Shown in pieces: positions 37,159 through 46,639 of a DNA stretch of 64,000 bases. This DNA is from G963701675 sp963701675 (lineage in GTDB: Bacteria > Planctomycetota > Planctomycetia > Gemmatales > Gemmataceae): contig OY969623.1 in the NCBI GenBank assembly GCA_963701675.1, forward strand, positions 6,200,001-6,264,000. Direction: 5' to 3'. The notes below the pieces were generated by a model. It saw only the letters and a program-made list of their open reading frames with translations, had not been told where the DNA came from and ran no database searches. Positions within the stretch are counted from its first letter, which is position 1. Each line of letters begins with the position of its first letter. A program made the translations under genes and the position numbers.

Positions 37159-37370
37159 TGAGAATCACGCATCTCGCGGATGATCGAGACGCCGATTTCC
37201 TGGATACCGAGCTTCTGAACCAGCGCTTCGCGCGCGAGCCGGGCGCGCTCTCGAACATGGCGGAACATCTCCGTATCGCGCGCGCCTCCCGTTACTGCTT
37301 GACGTGCGACTTCCTTAAGGTCGAATGCTTCGCTATCGTGGTTTGTCATGTTCAGATTTTCGTGCATCAC
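37155..37370 (-). CDS. VapB-like antitoxin of the broken PIN module
   Basis: 71 residues (start at 37370, or at the Met eight codons later). A basic helix (RHVRERARLAREALVQKLGIQE) and an end IGVSIIREMRDSQ similar to short antitoxins paired with PIN toxins. The stop overlaps the toxin start by four bases (ATGA), which implies coupling. It should remain functional as a repressor although its toxin is interrupted. Confidence 0.7.
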   Translation of the reverse strand: MMHENLNMTNHDSEAFDLKEVARQAVTGGARDTEMFRHVRERARLAREALVQKLGIQEIGVSIIREMRDSQ

Positions 37371-37581
37371 GCATGGAGATTCAAGAGGAATGCAAACTCG
37401 GCGGGATCGCGCACGAATGCCTCTGTATAGGGCGCACGCGCCGACGGAACGCCGAACTTCTGCTACTTTTCAATTGACTTCCCTTTCCGCCCGGCATAGC
37501 ATCGCCACCATTACCGCATTCTGACGACCTACGCACTCGCAACGGCCCGCACGTCAGGCATTCATTCCGCAGGAGGAGAAC

Positions 37582-39483
37582 ATGAACAAGACGTTACTTC
37601 GAGCTCCGCGTGATCCCAAACGACTCTCATGGCGCTATCGTCCACTCTTGGAGCGGCTCGAACGGCGGATCGTATTTGCCTCGGACTTCGGCGACGCGCC
37701 GTTGCCGTACAAGACACTCTTGGCGGAGGGTGGGGCCGAACACATGGCCGCGGGGCCGACGTTGGGCGCAACGCGCGATGCGGAAGCCGACGGCGTCCAC
37801 TCGACGGGCGCCGAGGGTGACGACACGACGGGCGGCGACGACGAAGACGGCGTGACGTTCGGCACCATCCGTGCCGGTGCGCTCGGTGCCACGGCAACGG
37901 TCAACGTGCAGGGCGGCGCCGCCAAACTGGATGCCTGGATCGATTTCGACGGCGACGGCTCCTGGGGTGGGCCATGGGAACAGATTGCCGACCGAGTAAC
38001 GGTCGTCACAGGCAACAACATGATTTCGTACGACGTGCCCAGTTGGATTAAGGACGGTGCGACTTACGCTCGATTTCGGCTAAGCACCGCCGGTAATCTG
38101 GGTGTAGGTGGAGCGGCGGCAAATGGCGAGGTAGAGGACTATCTGGTGATCGTCAAAGCGGCGAAGAAGGCCTGCGGCTGCTTCAGCGGACAGAAAATAG
38201 TCAGCACCGCCTCGGATGGCCCCAACAGCCCCTTCGCGGCCGACATAGACGGCGACGGCGACACCGACGTCCTCGCCGCGTCCTATAACGAGGACAACAT
38301 CGCGTGGTATGAGAACGACGGCAGCGAAAACTTTACGGCGCACACCATTACCACCGCCGCCAACGGTCTCACGGCCCTCTACGCGGCGGACGTGGACGGC
38401 GACGGCGACACCGATGTCCTCTCTACTTCCTTCGCGGACGATAAGCTCGCTTGGTACGAAAACGACGGCGGGGGAAACTTCACTCCCCATATTGTAAGCA
38501 TTGCCGGCGACGGAACAAAGGGTGTGATCGTGGCAGATGTGGACGACGATGGCGACGCAGACATTCTATCGGCGTCTAGTAGAGACGATAGAGTCTGGTG
38601 GCACGAAAACGACGGTAATCAGAACTTCACCGCCCACATCATCAGCGCCGCCGCGGACGCGGTTCAAAGCGTGGTTGTGGCAGACGTGGATGGGGACGGC
38701 GACACCGATGTGCTCTCCGCGTCCGCCTATGACGACAAGATCGCTTGGTATGAGAACGACGGTAATCAGAACTTCACCGCCCACACTATAAGCACCGCCG
38801 CGGACTGGGCCTACAGTGTTGTTGCGGCGGACGTGGACGGCGACGGCGACATCAATGCTATCTCCGCATCCGCAGTGGACGACAAGATCGCCTGGTACGA
38901 AAACGACGGGAATCAGAACTTCACCGCCCGCAACATTAGCACCACGGCGGATTGGGCCTTTTACGCGTTCGCAGCGGATGTGGACGGCGACGGCGACACC
39001 GACGTCCTTTCCGCTTCTATATTCGACGACAAGATTGCCTGGTACGAGAACGACGGGAATCAGAACTTCACCGCCCGCATCATCAGTACCGCCACGGACG
39101 CTGGGACGGGCGTTTTCGCCGCAGATATGGACAATGACGGTGATCTCGATGTGCTGTCCACGTCGTTCTTTGACGACAAACTCGCCTGGTACGAGAACCA
39201 AAACCGTGTGCGTGCTCCAGCCCAAGCCGATCCAGTCGGCCCGCCCATTGTGCCGATCCCTCCGCCGCCGGGACCGGCGCCGATGGCGACGGCCACCGAG
39301 TCCATCCCCGCGACGTTACTTCCGCCACTCCCCGCCCCGACCGACCACACCATCCGCGATCAGGCGTTTGTCGCTCTCGCCGCGACGCCGGCCATGAAGC
39401 CGCGGCTGGCGTCCATCAAGCGTTTGATACATGTGGACGGGGAAGATTTAATCCAGGATGAGCTGGAACCGACGATCCTTTGA
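37582..39483 (+). CDS. Exported GEVED and FG-GAP/VCBS-repeat protein with LEPR-XLL-type N-terminus
   Basis: 633 residues; AGGAGGAG precedes the start. N-terminal motif RPLLERLERRIVFASDFGDA, then a GEVED domain (about residues 35-190, ending NGEVEDYLVIV). From about 200 to 540, seven FG-GAP/VCBS repeats of about 49 residues: AADVDGDGDTDVLSAS plus DDKIAWYENDGNQ. Each carries an acidic DxDGDGDxD loop able to bind calcium. Then a Pro-rich linker and a tail of about 60 residues. Probably a surface adhesin-like protein. Repeats from 38610 to 39090 are nearly identical in DNA. Confidence 0.92.
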   Translation: MNKTLLRAPRDPKRLSWRYRPLLERLERRIVFASDFGDAPLPYKTLLAEGGAEHMAAGPTLGATRDAEADGVHSTGAEGDDTTGGDDEDGVTFGTIRAGALGATATVNVQGGAAKLDAWIDFDGDGSWGGPWEQIADRVTVVTGNNMISYDVPSWIKDGATYARFRLSTAGNLGVGGAAANGEVEDYLVIVKAAKKACGCFSGQKIVSTASDGPNSPFAADIDGDGDTDVLAASYNEDNIAWYENDGSENFTAHTITTAANGLTALYAADVDGDGDTDVLSTSFADDKLAWYENDGGGNFTPHIVSIAGDGTKGVIVADVDDDGDADILSASSRDDRVWWHENDGNQNFTAHIISAAADAVQSVVVADVDGDGDTDVLSASAYDDKIAWYENDGNQNFTAHTISTAADWAYSVVAADVDGDGDINAISASAVDDKIAWYENDGNQNFTARNISTTADWAFYAFAADVDGDGDTDVLSASIFDDKIAWYENDGNQNFTARIISTATDAGTGVFAADMDNDGDLDVLSTSFFDDKLAWYENQNRVRAPAQADPVGPPIVPIPPPPGPAPMATATESIPATLLPPLPAPTDHTIRDQAFVALAATPAMKPRLASIKRLIHVDGEDLIQDELEPTIL

Positions 39484-39500
39484 CTCGACATCGGCTGGCG

Positions 39501-39881
39501 CTACCCGATTTCCAACGCAAGCTGCGGTCCATCCAACATGACGCGGTACTGATTCAAGATGTCCCGGCCGAGAAGAATTACGGGTTCTTCTTGATGAGCA
39601 AGGACTTCAACGGCGACAGCCTCCGAGTTTCGGATCGCAAGGTCCACGCGGTAGGTCGGCAACAGAAAGACTTAGCCGCCAAAGCCAGTCACCGGAACTT
39701 CGTCCAGAGGGACGAGACCCAACTCGACGACCACATTTGCGGGGATGACTGTCCGGTCGGCGGCGGTATCCAGTTGCGCCGGCAGATCGGCCCGGACCTT
39801 GCCAGTTGCGGCGCAGTGTAGCGTCACGTGGACGAACGGCGCTGGCGGCGAGACTTGCTGGTTGTAGCTGTACCGGATCAC
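39501..39881 (-). pseudogene. Retropepsin-like aspartic protease with an in-frame stop
   Basis: One frame from ATG 39881 to TAG at 39501 with a TAA at 39672-39674. The first part holds the single catalytic motif of a retropepsin (QLDTAADRTVIP; the family consensus is DTGA) and ends PVTGFGG. After the stop the same frame continues VFLLPTYRVDLAIRN, VILLGRDILNQYRVMLDGP and ends LALEIG, the second half including the flap and ILGRD segment. A codon change at one position breaks it. It overlaps the upstream DUF5678 gene by four bases. Confidence 0.75.
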
Positions 39882-40180
39882 GCGGGCTTCACCGAAGGCA
39901 GGAGTCGAGGAGAAGGGATGCGCACCGGAGACAGCGGGCGGTCGGTGACCAGACTCACATAGATTGGCACGTAGCCGAATCTTGCATACGCCCGAGCGGC
40001 AACATCCAGTTTGCCCGGTCCACTCTCCACGACTTGGCCTTCGTGCACTGCAACGTACTGATCCCGGTGCGTTTGCAAGAGCGCGGGAAGTAGCCGCCGA
40101 AACGCTGCTTGCTCACGTCGCCACTTGTCGTCCGTGGAGACTGGAAGCAGCGGGGCCGGTAGGACATCCATTCGGCTCAT
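39878..40180 (-). CDS. DUF5678-like protein
   Basis: 100 residues from ATG 40180 (40210 is also in frame). The core QYVAVHEGQVVESGPGKLDV, then FGYVPIYVSLVTDRP, resembles DUF5678, a small domain often encoded beside retropepsin-like proteases in cyanobacteria and planctomycetes. The ATGA overlap with the protease gene supports a two-gene unit. A GGGAG precedes the chosen start. Function unknown. Confidence 0.65.
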   Translation of the reverse strand: MSRMDVLPAPLLPVSTDDKWRREQAAFRRLLPALLQTHRDQYVAVHEGQVVESGPGKLDVAARAYARFGYVPIYVSLVTDRPLSPVRIPSPRLLPSVKPA

Positions 40181-40210
40181 CGAGAGGTTCTCCCTTCGAC
40201 AGAGACACAT

Positions 40211-41011
40211 TCATGGCATCGGTATTATAGCTCCCCATCTAGACGGAGCACACGATCCGCGACCGAGCATCGCCGAACTAGACGCCGACCCTGCCATGAT
40301 GCCGCGAGTTAGCCGTAGCAGCCGGCCAATCAAACAGTTAGCCGATGCGACGTGGAAGAGCGCGATACCGAACGAGCTGTGCGTGTTGGACGCCGAATGG
40401 ATACCTCGTACGCTTGCCACGCTGCTCGTTACCCAAACCAAATGCCGCTCTTGTGACAACTCATGCCGTTCCGTGTCAGCGCGCGGCCGGGCTGGAAACT
40501 ATTTTTCACTTTCTTCCCTTTCTCACTCATTTGTCACTTTCCAAGTTCCTGTGCCATGTGGCAGGATGGTGCCGTCGTTTCTGTGCGTCGGCACAGGCGT
40601 GGCGGCCATGCTCGATGTGGAAAAAGAGTGAGATGATGAACGAAAGTAAGATGGACACAAAGGCTGTTCCTGCCGTCGATTCTCTCGCTCAGCAACGCAC
40701 ACGGCCCTCGTCGTGCCAAATAGAGACGCCGTCAACAAACGTAGATAACGAGGCTTCGCTGGGTGTCCTTGGTTGGAAAGTCAGTTTGGATCGACTCTTA
40801 TGGCAACGCCCTTGTTCATCAGCCGTGCAAACCCGGCACGCCGATGCATCCTGTGTCGTGGGCCAGAAGGTGTCGCCGCGAAGACCCGGTGAGAGGCCAT
40901 CGCCAATCCTTGGTTTGCCTTACCGGCTCACGACGTTGGAAAACGATTGACTCTGAGGTGCCAGATGTTACCTTGATCTTCGATCCACATCCCGCCAACG
41001 GAGGACTTGCC
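40211..41011. other. Long intergenic region with imperfect palindromes
   Basis: No convincing gene in about 800 bases. At 40522-40632 CTCACTC and GAGTGAG form outer arms around GTGCCGTCG...CGTCGGCAC, in sequence resembling other GTGCCA-type intergenic repeats here. Open frames on both strands lack family signals. Confidence 0.4.
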
Positions 41012-42745
41012 ATGAGCCGTGTGACGCGTTTCCGCCACATTACATCCCGGCCACAACGACGACTTCTCATCGAACGGCTCGAAGAGCGCTCGATGCTTTC
41101 AGCGTCGTCCTCGTTACCGGCCGCGCAACCGGCTTATGATCCGTCGAGCATTTTGGTGCGGTTTCAAAACGAGGATAAGGTTCCAAACGTCGCCGCTCTG
41201 TTGCCGGGCGCAGTACTGGAGGCGGAACTTTCGTTGGTGCCGGGACTACATTCCGTAGCGCTGCCGCCGGACGTCTCAGTTGCACACGCGATCTCGGTGT
41301 TCCAGGCGAATCCTCATGTGCTTTACGCCGAGCCGAATTACTACGCCGAACTGGCCGACACGGTTCCGAACGATCCGAGTTGGAGCGCGCTTTACGGCAT
41401 GAAAAAGATCGAGGCCCCGAAGGCATGGGATGTTAGTACTGGCAGCACCAACGTCATCGTGGCGGTAATCGACACGGGACTCGATTACGATCATCCGGAC
41501 CTTTACCTGAACGTTTGGATCAACCAGGGAGAGATCCCGGCGAGCCGTAAGGGCAACCTGGCGGATGTTGATAGCGACGGCCGAATCACGTTTTGGGACT
41601 TGAACAGCACGGTCAACATCGGCGCTGGGAAGATCACGGACATCAACAGCGATGGCCGCATTAGCGGCAGCGACATCCTCGGCAAAATGAAGAAGGACAC
41701 CAGCGGCAACGACACCGGCGTGGGCGGCTGGAGCGATGTTGTCGACCAGAACGCCGATGGCCGATTGGACGATCTGATCGGCTGGAATGCGTCGGCGACC
41801 ACCAAGACCCCGACCGACGGACACGGGCACGGCACGCACGTCGCGGGGACCATCGGCGCGATCGGCAACAATGGTGTCGGCGTGGCCGGCGTGAACTGGA
41901 AGACGCAGCTCATGCCGCTCAAGATCTTTAATGACGCTGGTTTCTACGCAGGCAACACCAAGGTCATTCAAATGTTTAGTTACGCCGTCGCCAACGGCGC
42001 GAAGATTTCCAACAACAGTTGGGGCGGCGGCAGCGCGTCCCTGGCAATGAAGGAAGCCATCCGCGCCATGAGCGACGCCGGCCACATCTTCGTCGCCGCC
42101 GCCGGCAACAACCACAACAACAACGACGTGATCAAGTTCTATCCGGCCAGCTACGGCCTGCCGAATATCGTGGCGGTGGCCGCGACGAATTACGTGGACG
42201 GCATCACGGGCTTTTCAAACTACGGCGCGAAAACGGTGCACCTCGGGGCGCCGGGTATGGATATCTACAGCACGTACCCCACGGCCGGTTCCAAAATGGG
42301 AACGAACTACGGCATGTCGCGCGGCACCTCGATGGCCACGCCTCACGTCGTCGGCTCGATGGCGTTGCTCCGGAGCCTGCATCCGACTTGGGAGTACCCG
42401 CAAGTGATCAAACAGGTGTTGGACAACGTCGATCCATTGCCCGATCTTCAAGGCAAGACGATCACCGGCGGGCGACTTAACCTGGCGAAGGCGGTCATCA
42501 ACGTCCCTCTGCCCGCGGCGCCGCCTCCGGTGAATCACATGGTGACGTTTTCTAACGCTGTCGAACCAGTTTCTAGGCTAACGCCGTCCCCAAAAAAGCA
42601 CCCCTCTGGCGCGACGATTTCGACGGAAGACAACCACTCCGCGAGCAACCCGGCGTCGTTCTCGCCGATACAGATGTTGCACCACGGCCGAACGCCGAGC
42701 GCATGGGTCGACGTCGTCGACGTCGAAATGTGGTCAATCGCATAA
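41012..42745 (+). CDS. Subtilisin-like serine protease (S8) with inserted calcium loops
   Basis: 577 residues from ATG 41012 (GGAGG 7 bases upstream); the frame is open earlier. N-terminal LEPR-XLL-type motif LLIERLEERSMLSAS. Residues 45-115 look like an inhibitor/propeptide (SILVRFQNEDKVP, VLYAEPNYY). Catalytic triad: Asp154 (AVIDTGLDYDHPDL), His273 (DGHGHGTHVAGT), Ser440 (GTSMATPHVVG); oxyanion Asn335. Between Asp and His lies a roughly 90-residue insert with three EF-hand/dockerin-like loops: DVDSDGRITFWD, DINSDGRISGSD and DQNADGRLDDLI. The gene is intact, so an active exported protease is expected. Confidence 0.93.
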   Translation: MSRVTRFRHITSRPQRRLLIERLEERSMLSASSSLPAAQPAYDPSSILVRFQNEDKVPNVAALLPGAVLEAELSLVPGLHSVALPPDVSVAHAISVFQANPHVLYAEPNYYAELADTVPNDPSWSALYGMKKIEAPKAWDVSTGSTNVIVAVIDTGLDYDHPDLYLNVWINQGEIPASRKGNLADVDSDGRITFWDLNSTVNIGAGKITDINSDGRISGSDILGKMKKDTSGNDTGVGGWSDVVDQNADGRLDDLIGWNASATTKTPTDGHGHGTHVAGTIGAIGNNGVGVAGVNWKTQLMPLKIFNDAGFYAGNTKVIQMFSYAVANGAKISNNSWGGGSASLAMKEAIRAMSDAGHIFVAAAGNNHNNNDVIKFYPASYGLPNIVAVAATNYVDGITGFSNYGAKTVHLGAPGMDIYSTYPTAGSKMGTNYGMSRGTSMATPHVVGSMALLRSLHPTWEYPQVIKQVLDNVDPLPDLQGKTITGGRLNLAKAVINVPLPAAPPPVNHMVTFSNAVEPVSRLTPSPKKHPSGATISTEDNHSASNPASFSPIQMLHHGRTPSAWVDVVDVEMWSIA

Positions 42746-42987
42746 ACGGCTTCGGACGCAAAACCTTGTGTAGCCATTGATAATGGCAAACAAGTTGGTC
42801 GAGCTGCACAGCTTTCGCAAATCCCCACTCACCTATTCGCTTGGTGGTTAGTACGATCCCCCGTCTAGCCGAGGATGGATTCTTGTGGATTGGCCAGTTG
42901 CTTGCGGCGTGGTGAGGCCGCTCATATTCATATGAAAGGACCAAAGACCATGCCGTCACTGTCGCCGACCAGAAAGGAACCCATCGT

Positions 42988-44157
42988 ATGGCCTACAAAC
43001 AAACTCCCACTCACCGTTTCGGCAAGGCCTCCTACCACCAGATCGGCCTGGTCCGTGGCCAGTTCGGTAATGTGCCGTTCGACCAATGGCTGAAGTTTCT
43101 CCAAGACACCGGTTTTGACGGTTGGGAAGAGGCAGCTTGGGAACTCGACCTCGACAAATGCATGACCGATTCGGGTGCGGAGTCTTACGCCAAGGAGCGC
43201 GTTGCGCTCGCCAAGAAACATGGACTGGAGGTTTTCACCGTTGCAGTGCATCTGCAAGGGCAGGCGTTGGGTGATGAGCCGAGCGCGAAGACATTGCAGT
43301 TTGTGCGTGGCGAAGCACGCGCAGCCTACAAAGCGTGGCGCGACAAAGGGAACAAGCCGCCACGCACGAATCCGCATTTCGTTCCGGACGAAGTCGGCCG
43401 GCTGATGTACGAACAATCTCAAAAGGATCTCATCGCAAGTGCCCGCCTCGCTCATTACCTCGGTAAACTACAGAACCGCAAGGTACCGCTTCCGGGCTTC
43501 GTCGGTTCGCCGGCCCATTGTTGGGCGAGCTTCTTTCTGTTCCCGCCGTTGCCCGGCAAGTTCGAAGGGCATGACATCCCCGACGTCAGGCAAGTCAGCC
43601 TGGAGCTTCTCGTCGAACGCTTCGGTCCATTCCTGGACGTGTGTAAAAAGCTCGGCGTCACATTTGATCTAGAGTGCCACCCGACCGAGCGCGCCATGGG
43701 AGATATCGAATCGGCGGCCGAGTACATCAACTACATGTGCAAGGCCGGGTATGAAGGCGTGGTGGGTTTCAACCTGGACGGCTCGCACATGGAATGGCAA
43801 GGCGTATCCGTGGTGCAGTTCATTCGCGAATTCGGCGACTTCATCCACAGCGCTCACATCAAAGGCGTGCAAGTCATCCGCGAACACACGCGGGCCGGGT
43901 TGTTGGGCGGCCATGTTCCATTCGGAAGCAAACTGAACGGCTGGAACTTCGTGACCCCTGGCAGCGCCCGCGACGCCAACAGCGTCGAGGAAATCATGAT
44001 CGAACTAAACCGCTCCGGCTACGACGGCGCCGTCAACATCGAATGGGAAGACAACGACGCCGAGCAGCACGCCGGCGCCAAGGCCGCCCTCGCCAACGTC
44101 CGCCGGGCCGACCTGCCCCCGAGCGGCATGCGGCATGATGAGATGCTGAAGGCGTAA
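42988..44157 (+). CDS. Sugar phosphate isomerase/epimerase (xylose isomerase-like TIM barrel)
   Basis: 389 residues. AP endonuclease 2/xylose-isomerase-like barrel with metal ligands in FDLECHPTE, GFNLDGSHMEWQG, HSAHIKGVQV and VNIEWEDND. These proteins isomerise or epimerise sugars or related polyols. GAAAGGA upstream supports the start. No sugar transporter or kinase is adjacent, so the substrate is unknown. The gene looks intact. Confidence 0.9.
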   Translation: MAYKQTPTHRFGKASYHQIGLVRGQFGNVPFDQWLKFLQDTGFDGWEEAAWELDLDKCMTDSGAESYAKERVALAKKHGLEVFTVAVHLQGQALGDEPSAKTLQFVRGEARAAYKAWRDKGNKPPRTNPHFVPDEVGRLMYEQSQKDLIASARLAHYLGKLQNRKVPLPGFVGSPAHCWASFFLFPPLPGKFEGHDIPDVRQVSLELLVERFGPFLDVCKKLGVTFDLECHPTERAMGDIESAAEYINYMCKAGYEGVVGFNLDGSHMEWQGVSVVQFIREFGDFIHSAHIKGVQVIREHTRAGLLGGHVPFGSKLNGWNFVTPGSARDANSVEEIMIELNRSGYDGAVNIEWEDNDAEQHAGAKAALANVRRADLPPSGMRHDEMLKA

Positions 44158-44220
44158 AACTAGTCTTGAACGCGTCGACGCAAATACGTACAGTAATGCT
44201 GTACATATATGGGTAAACTC

Positions 44221-44507
44221 ATGCCGACGGAAACCACATACACACACGCCCGCGCTAACCTCGCGGCTCTTTGCAATCACGTGACAGCGTCACGGGAACC
44301 GGTCATCATCCGTCGGCGCGGGGCAAAGGATGTCGCCCTCGTTGACGCAAGCGAACTCCGAGGCCTCACGGAAACCGCCCACCTGTTGCGTTCGCCCAAG
44401 AATGCACAGCGCCTGCTGTCGGCGCTATTCGGGCGCGTAATTCCAAACTCCCTACCGGAACGATTGACGCCTTGCGGCGGGAGTTGAAGCTTGACCAAGC
44501 GTCGTGA
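44221..44507 (+). pseudogene. YefM-like antitoxin, frameshifted near its C-terminus
   Basis: The frame beginning MPTETTYTHARANLAALCNH is a Phd/YefM antitoxin: REPVIIRRRGAKDVALVDAS, then AHLLRSPKNAQRLL. After LLSA it drifts into a non-homologous end (stop 44487). In the next frame the expected tail is present: ARNSKLPTGTIDALRRELKL and stop at 44507. A one-base indel at about 44420-44440 separates them. The true end overlaps the YoeB start, as in functional pairs. The binding tail is lost if the sequence is right. Confidence 0.75.
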
Positions 44508-44775
44508 GTCGGAGCAAAAGCGGGAGGCCGTATTTCATCAAGAGTTTCGCGAAGACTTGCGCTTCTGGATTTCAACCGAACGCCGAATCGCCCTGCGGGT
44601 TCTGGAGTTGGTCGAGGCAGTGCTGCAGAATCCGTTTGCTGGCATCGGGAAGCCGGAACCCCTCAAGCATCTCCTTGCCGGCGCCTGGTCACGCCGGATT
44701 ACCCAAGAACATCAATTGGTCTATCTGATCCAAACAAAGCGAATTGATTTCTTGCAAGCGCGCTATCATTATTGA
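44491..44775 (+). CDS. YoeB/Txe-type mRNA interferase toxin
   Basis: 94 residues starting at TTG 44491, inside the end of the antitoxin. RelE-superfamily fold: FREDLRFWISTERRIALRVLE, then QNPFAGIGKPEPLKHLLAG, then WSRRITQEHQLVYLIQ and the end FLQARYHY. The PEPLK, WSRRI and C-terminal RYHY features are typical of YoeB, which binds the ribosome and cuts mRNA in the A site. A YefM antitoxin precedes it. Confidence 0.88.
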   Translation: MTKRRESEQKREAVFHQEFREDLRFWISTERRIALRVLELVEAVLQNPFAGIGKPEPLKHLLAGAWSRRITQEHQLVYLIQTKRIDFLQARYHY

Positions 44776-44835
44776 CCCGCAACGGGCCGCATGGCGATGC
44801 CGGCGGCCAGATCATCGCCGCCGGAACAACATTGT

Positions 44836-46405
44836 TCATTCCTTCTCGCGTTGCGGAATCGGAATCCGCACGGGCAGGTCGTCGCCGCGGGGCGTGTCCA
44901 TCGAGCCTTGGCCGTCGTCATCTTTGCCGTTGGGTCCGACGCTGTAGAGCAGAAAGCCGTCCGTCGAGGGTCGATAGATCAATGGTTTGGCAGTGAACAG
45001 ATCGTTGGGCAGAGCTTTCAAGTACTTTGGCGCCAACTCGTCTAGTTTGGAGGGGTAACTTCCATGATCTTTGTGATAACCGGCCAGGGCGAAAGCAACT
45101 CGGAGGTTTTGAATCGTTTGTTCGTGCCGGTCGGCAGCGTCTTGGACTTTGCAAACCGCCGGGAGCAACGTGGCCATGAGAACCTTGCCCACGTATTCGC
45201 CCTTGGCCGGCGCGCTGACAAGTACGCGGGTGAAGCCAAACGCGCCGGGTTCTAAAGTTTCCTTCTTCAAATCGGCGAGTTCGGCGTGGATCGTAGCAAG
45301 TTTGTTTCGACGTTCGCGGACGTCTTTGGTTTCCGAGGCGGCGACGATGCGGTCAAACCATACGTTGGCATTTCGCAGCGCCGGTTCCCACACAGCCGTG
45401 GAATAGAGAAGTCGCTCGGTCCAATCGGAACCCGCGAAAACATCTTGCAACGCATCGGCCCCATGACGATCTAACATCGCTAACGTGTCCAGAGCCATGA
45501 AGCGTTCGCCCGCATCCAAACGTTCGGTCAGCGGCCGCATTGGACGCAGTGCATCCAAGTCGCGGAGACAAGCTTCCAATCGTCGGCTATCCACTTGTGC
45601 ATGTTCTAAGAATGCAATATCCGCGCGAGGTCATACCTTCCATGGCGTATCCGACCAACGCCTCGATCAAGACGCCGCCGCCGCCGACATGCCGTGCGAG
45701 CCGATGACAGGTAAGCAGGTCATTCCATGCGGCATCAGTCTGACCAGCCTGAAGCCGCTGCATAGCGCGGGCTGTCAAAGCCTGGACCACCTCTCGAGCG
45801 TTTTGCACCGTCGGCAAAAGACAACTGGACAGAGTGCTGCGCCCCTTCGTACCAACGGGTGGGAAAAGCGGATTGTAGTACTCTGGGCGGTTGCTCGCCT
45901 CGATAACCAAAGCCAAAGGTTTTTCGTTCTCTTGCAACCACGTCGCGATTTCGGGAAAGGTGGCCGGATCCCATGGCCGAGTCCCTGCTTCGGTAAGCTG
46001 GTCCTGAAGCCGGGTTAGGGCGTCGGTTTCCAACTTCAAGTGATCCTTGGCGTAGGTTCCCAGTTTGATGAGATAGTCTCCCGACTCAGGCAACGGGGCC
46101 ATTCCCAATGCTTCGTAATACTCCGCACTAAGTGGCGCGCCTTCAGGACGTGGGCCGTAGGCTTGCAGGAGGAGGACGTTGGCATTGTTCTCGGGAGTGA
46201 CGCCTTCGCGGAGTTTCTTGTTGAGAGCCGCAGGATAATCAATGTAGCCCTCTGCGTCCACCGGTTCTGTAATGCGCGTCGTATCTTTGCCAACGGCAAA
46301 AGACGGCTTGTCCTTCCATGCGATGACGGTCGCTCCGACAATCAAAATCAGGCAAACGATCACGAGAATGGCAAGGATCGCTTTAGTCGAGCGCTTGGTG
46401 CTCAT
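44836..46405 (-). pseudogene. Exported prepilin/secretion-associated hypothetical protein, frameshifted
   Basis: Two frames form one protein of about 520 residues. The first, from 46405, has one N-terminal membrane helix (AILAILVIVCLILIVGATVI) and a helical domain. The second, open to 44836, begins at ADIAFLEHAQVDSRRLEACL and ends in a C-terminal segment like those of type II secretion pseudopilins (YHKDHGSYPSKLDELAPKYL, then GFLLYSVGPNGKDDDG). The switch lies at 45621-45630, where GVAMEGMTSRG would otherwise continue SRADIAFL. The family is widespread in planctomycetes without known function. Confidence 0.72.
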
Positions 46406-46417
46406 TTTGTTAGTTCC

Positions 46418-46639
46418 TTAGCCCAACGGTCGGCCATAGCCTAACCACGATGGGAGGTTCTTCTCACACCAGTCCCGATATTCCGCCATGCTCTCGAATG
46501 AGCGGTAGGGTTCATCATCCAGGACCGGCTTGTAAGTCCAAATAAACCCGTATCGAATTCGCTCCGCAACCGATCTCCGGCCGGCAGCTTCGAATTCCTC
46601 TAACCACTCCCTCGGGATTTGCGGTTCGGGTGAGTTCAT
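46418..46639 (-). CDS. Small hypothetical protein
   Basis: 73 residues: EPQIPREWLEEFEAAGRRSV, then RYGFIWTYKPVLDDEPYRSF and EYRDWCEKNLPSWL. No family recognised. It overlaps the membrane protein upstream by four bases (ATGA), which suggests an operon. Confidence 0.5.
   Translation of the reverse strand: MNSPEPQIPREWLEEFEAAGRRSVAERIRYGFIWTYKPVLDDEPYRSFESMAEYRDWCEKNLPSWLGYGRPLG

Noticed and set aside
38600..39100. Regular 148-base repeats as a possible CRISPR array
   Set aside because: Repeats are in frame, encode FG-GAP/VCBS units and have no unique spacers.
37120..39674. Stop-codon reassignment to explain the in-frame TAG and TAA
   Set aside because: TAG, TAA and TGA all end other intact genes here, and the breaks are isolated; sequence error or mutation is simpler.
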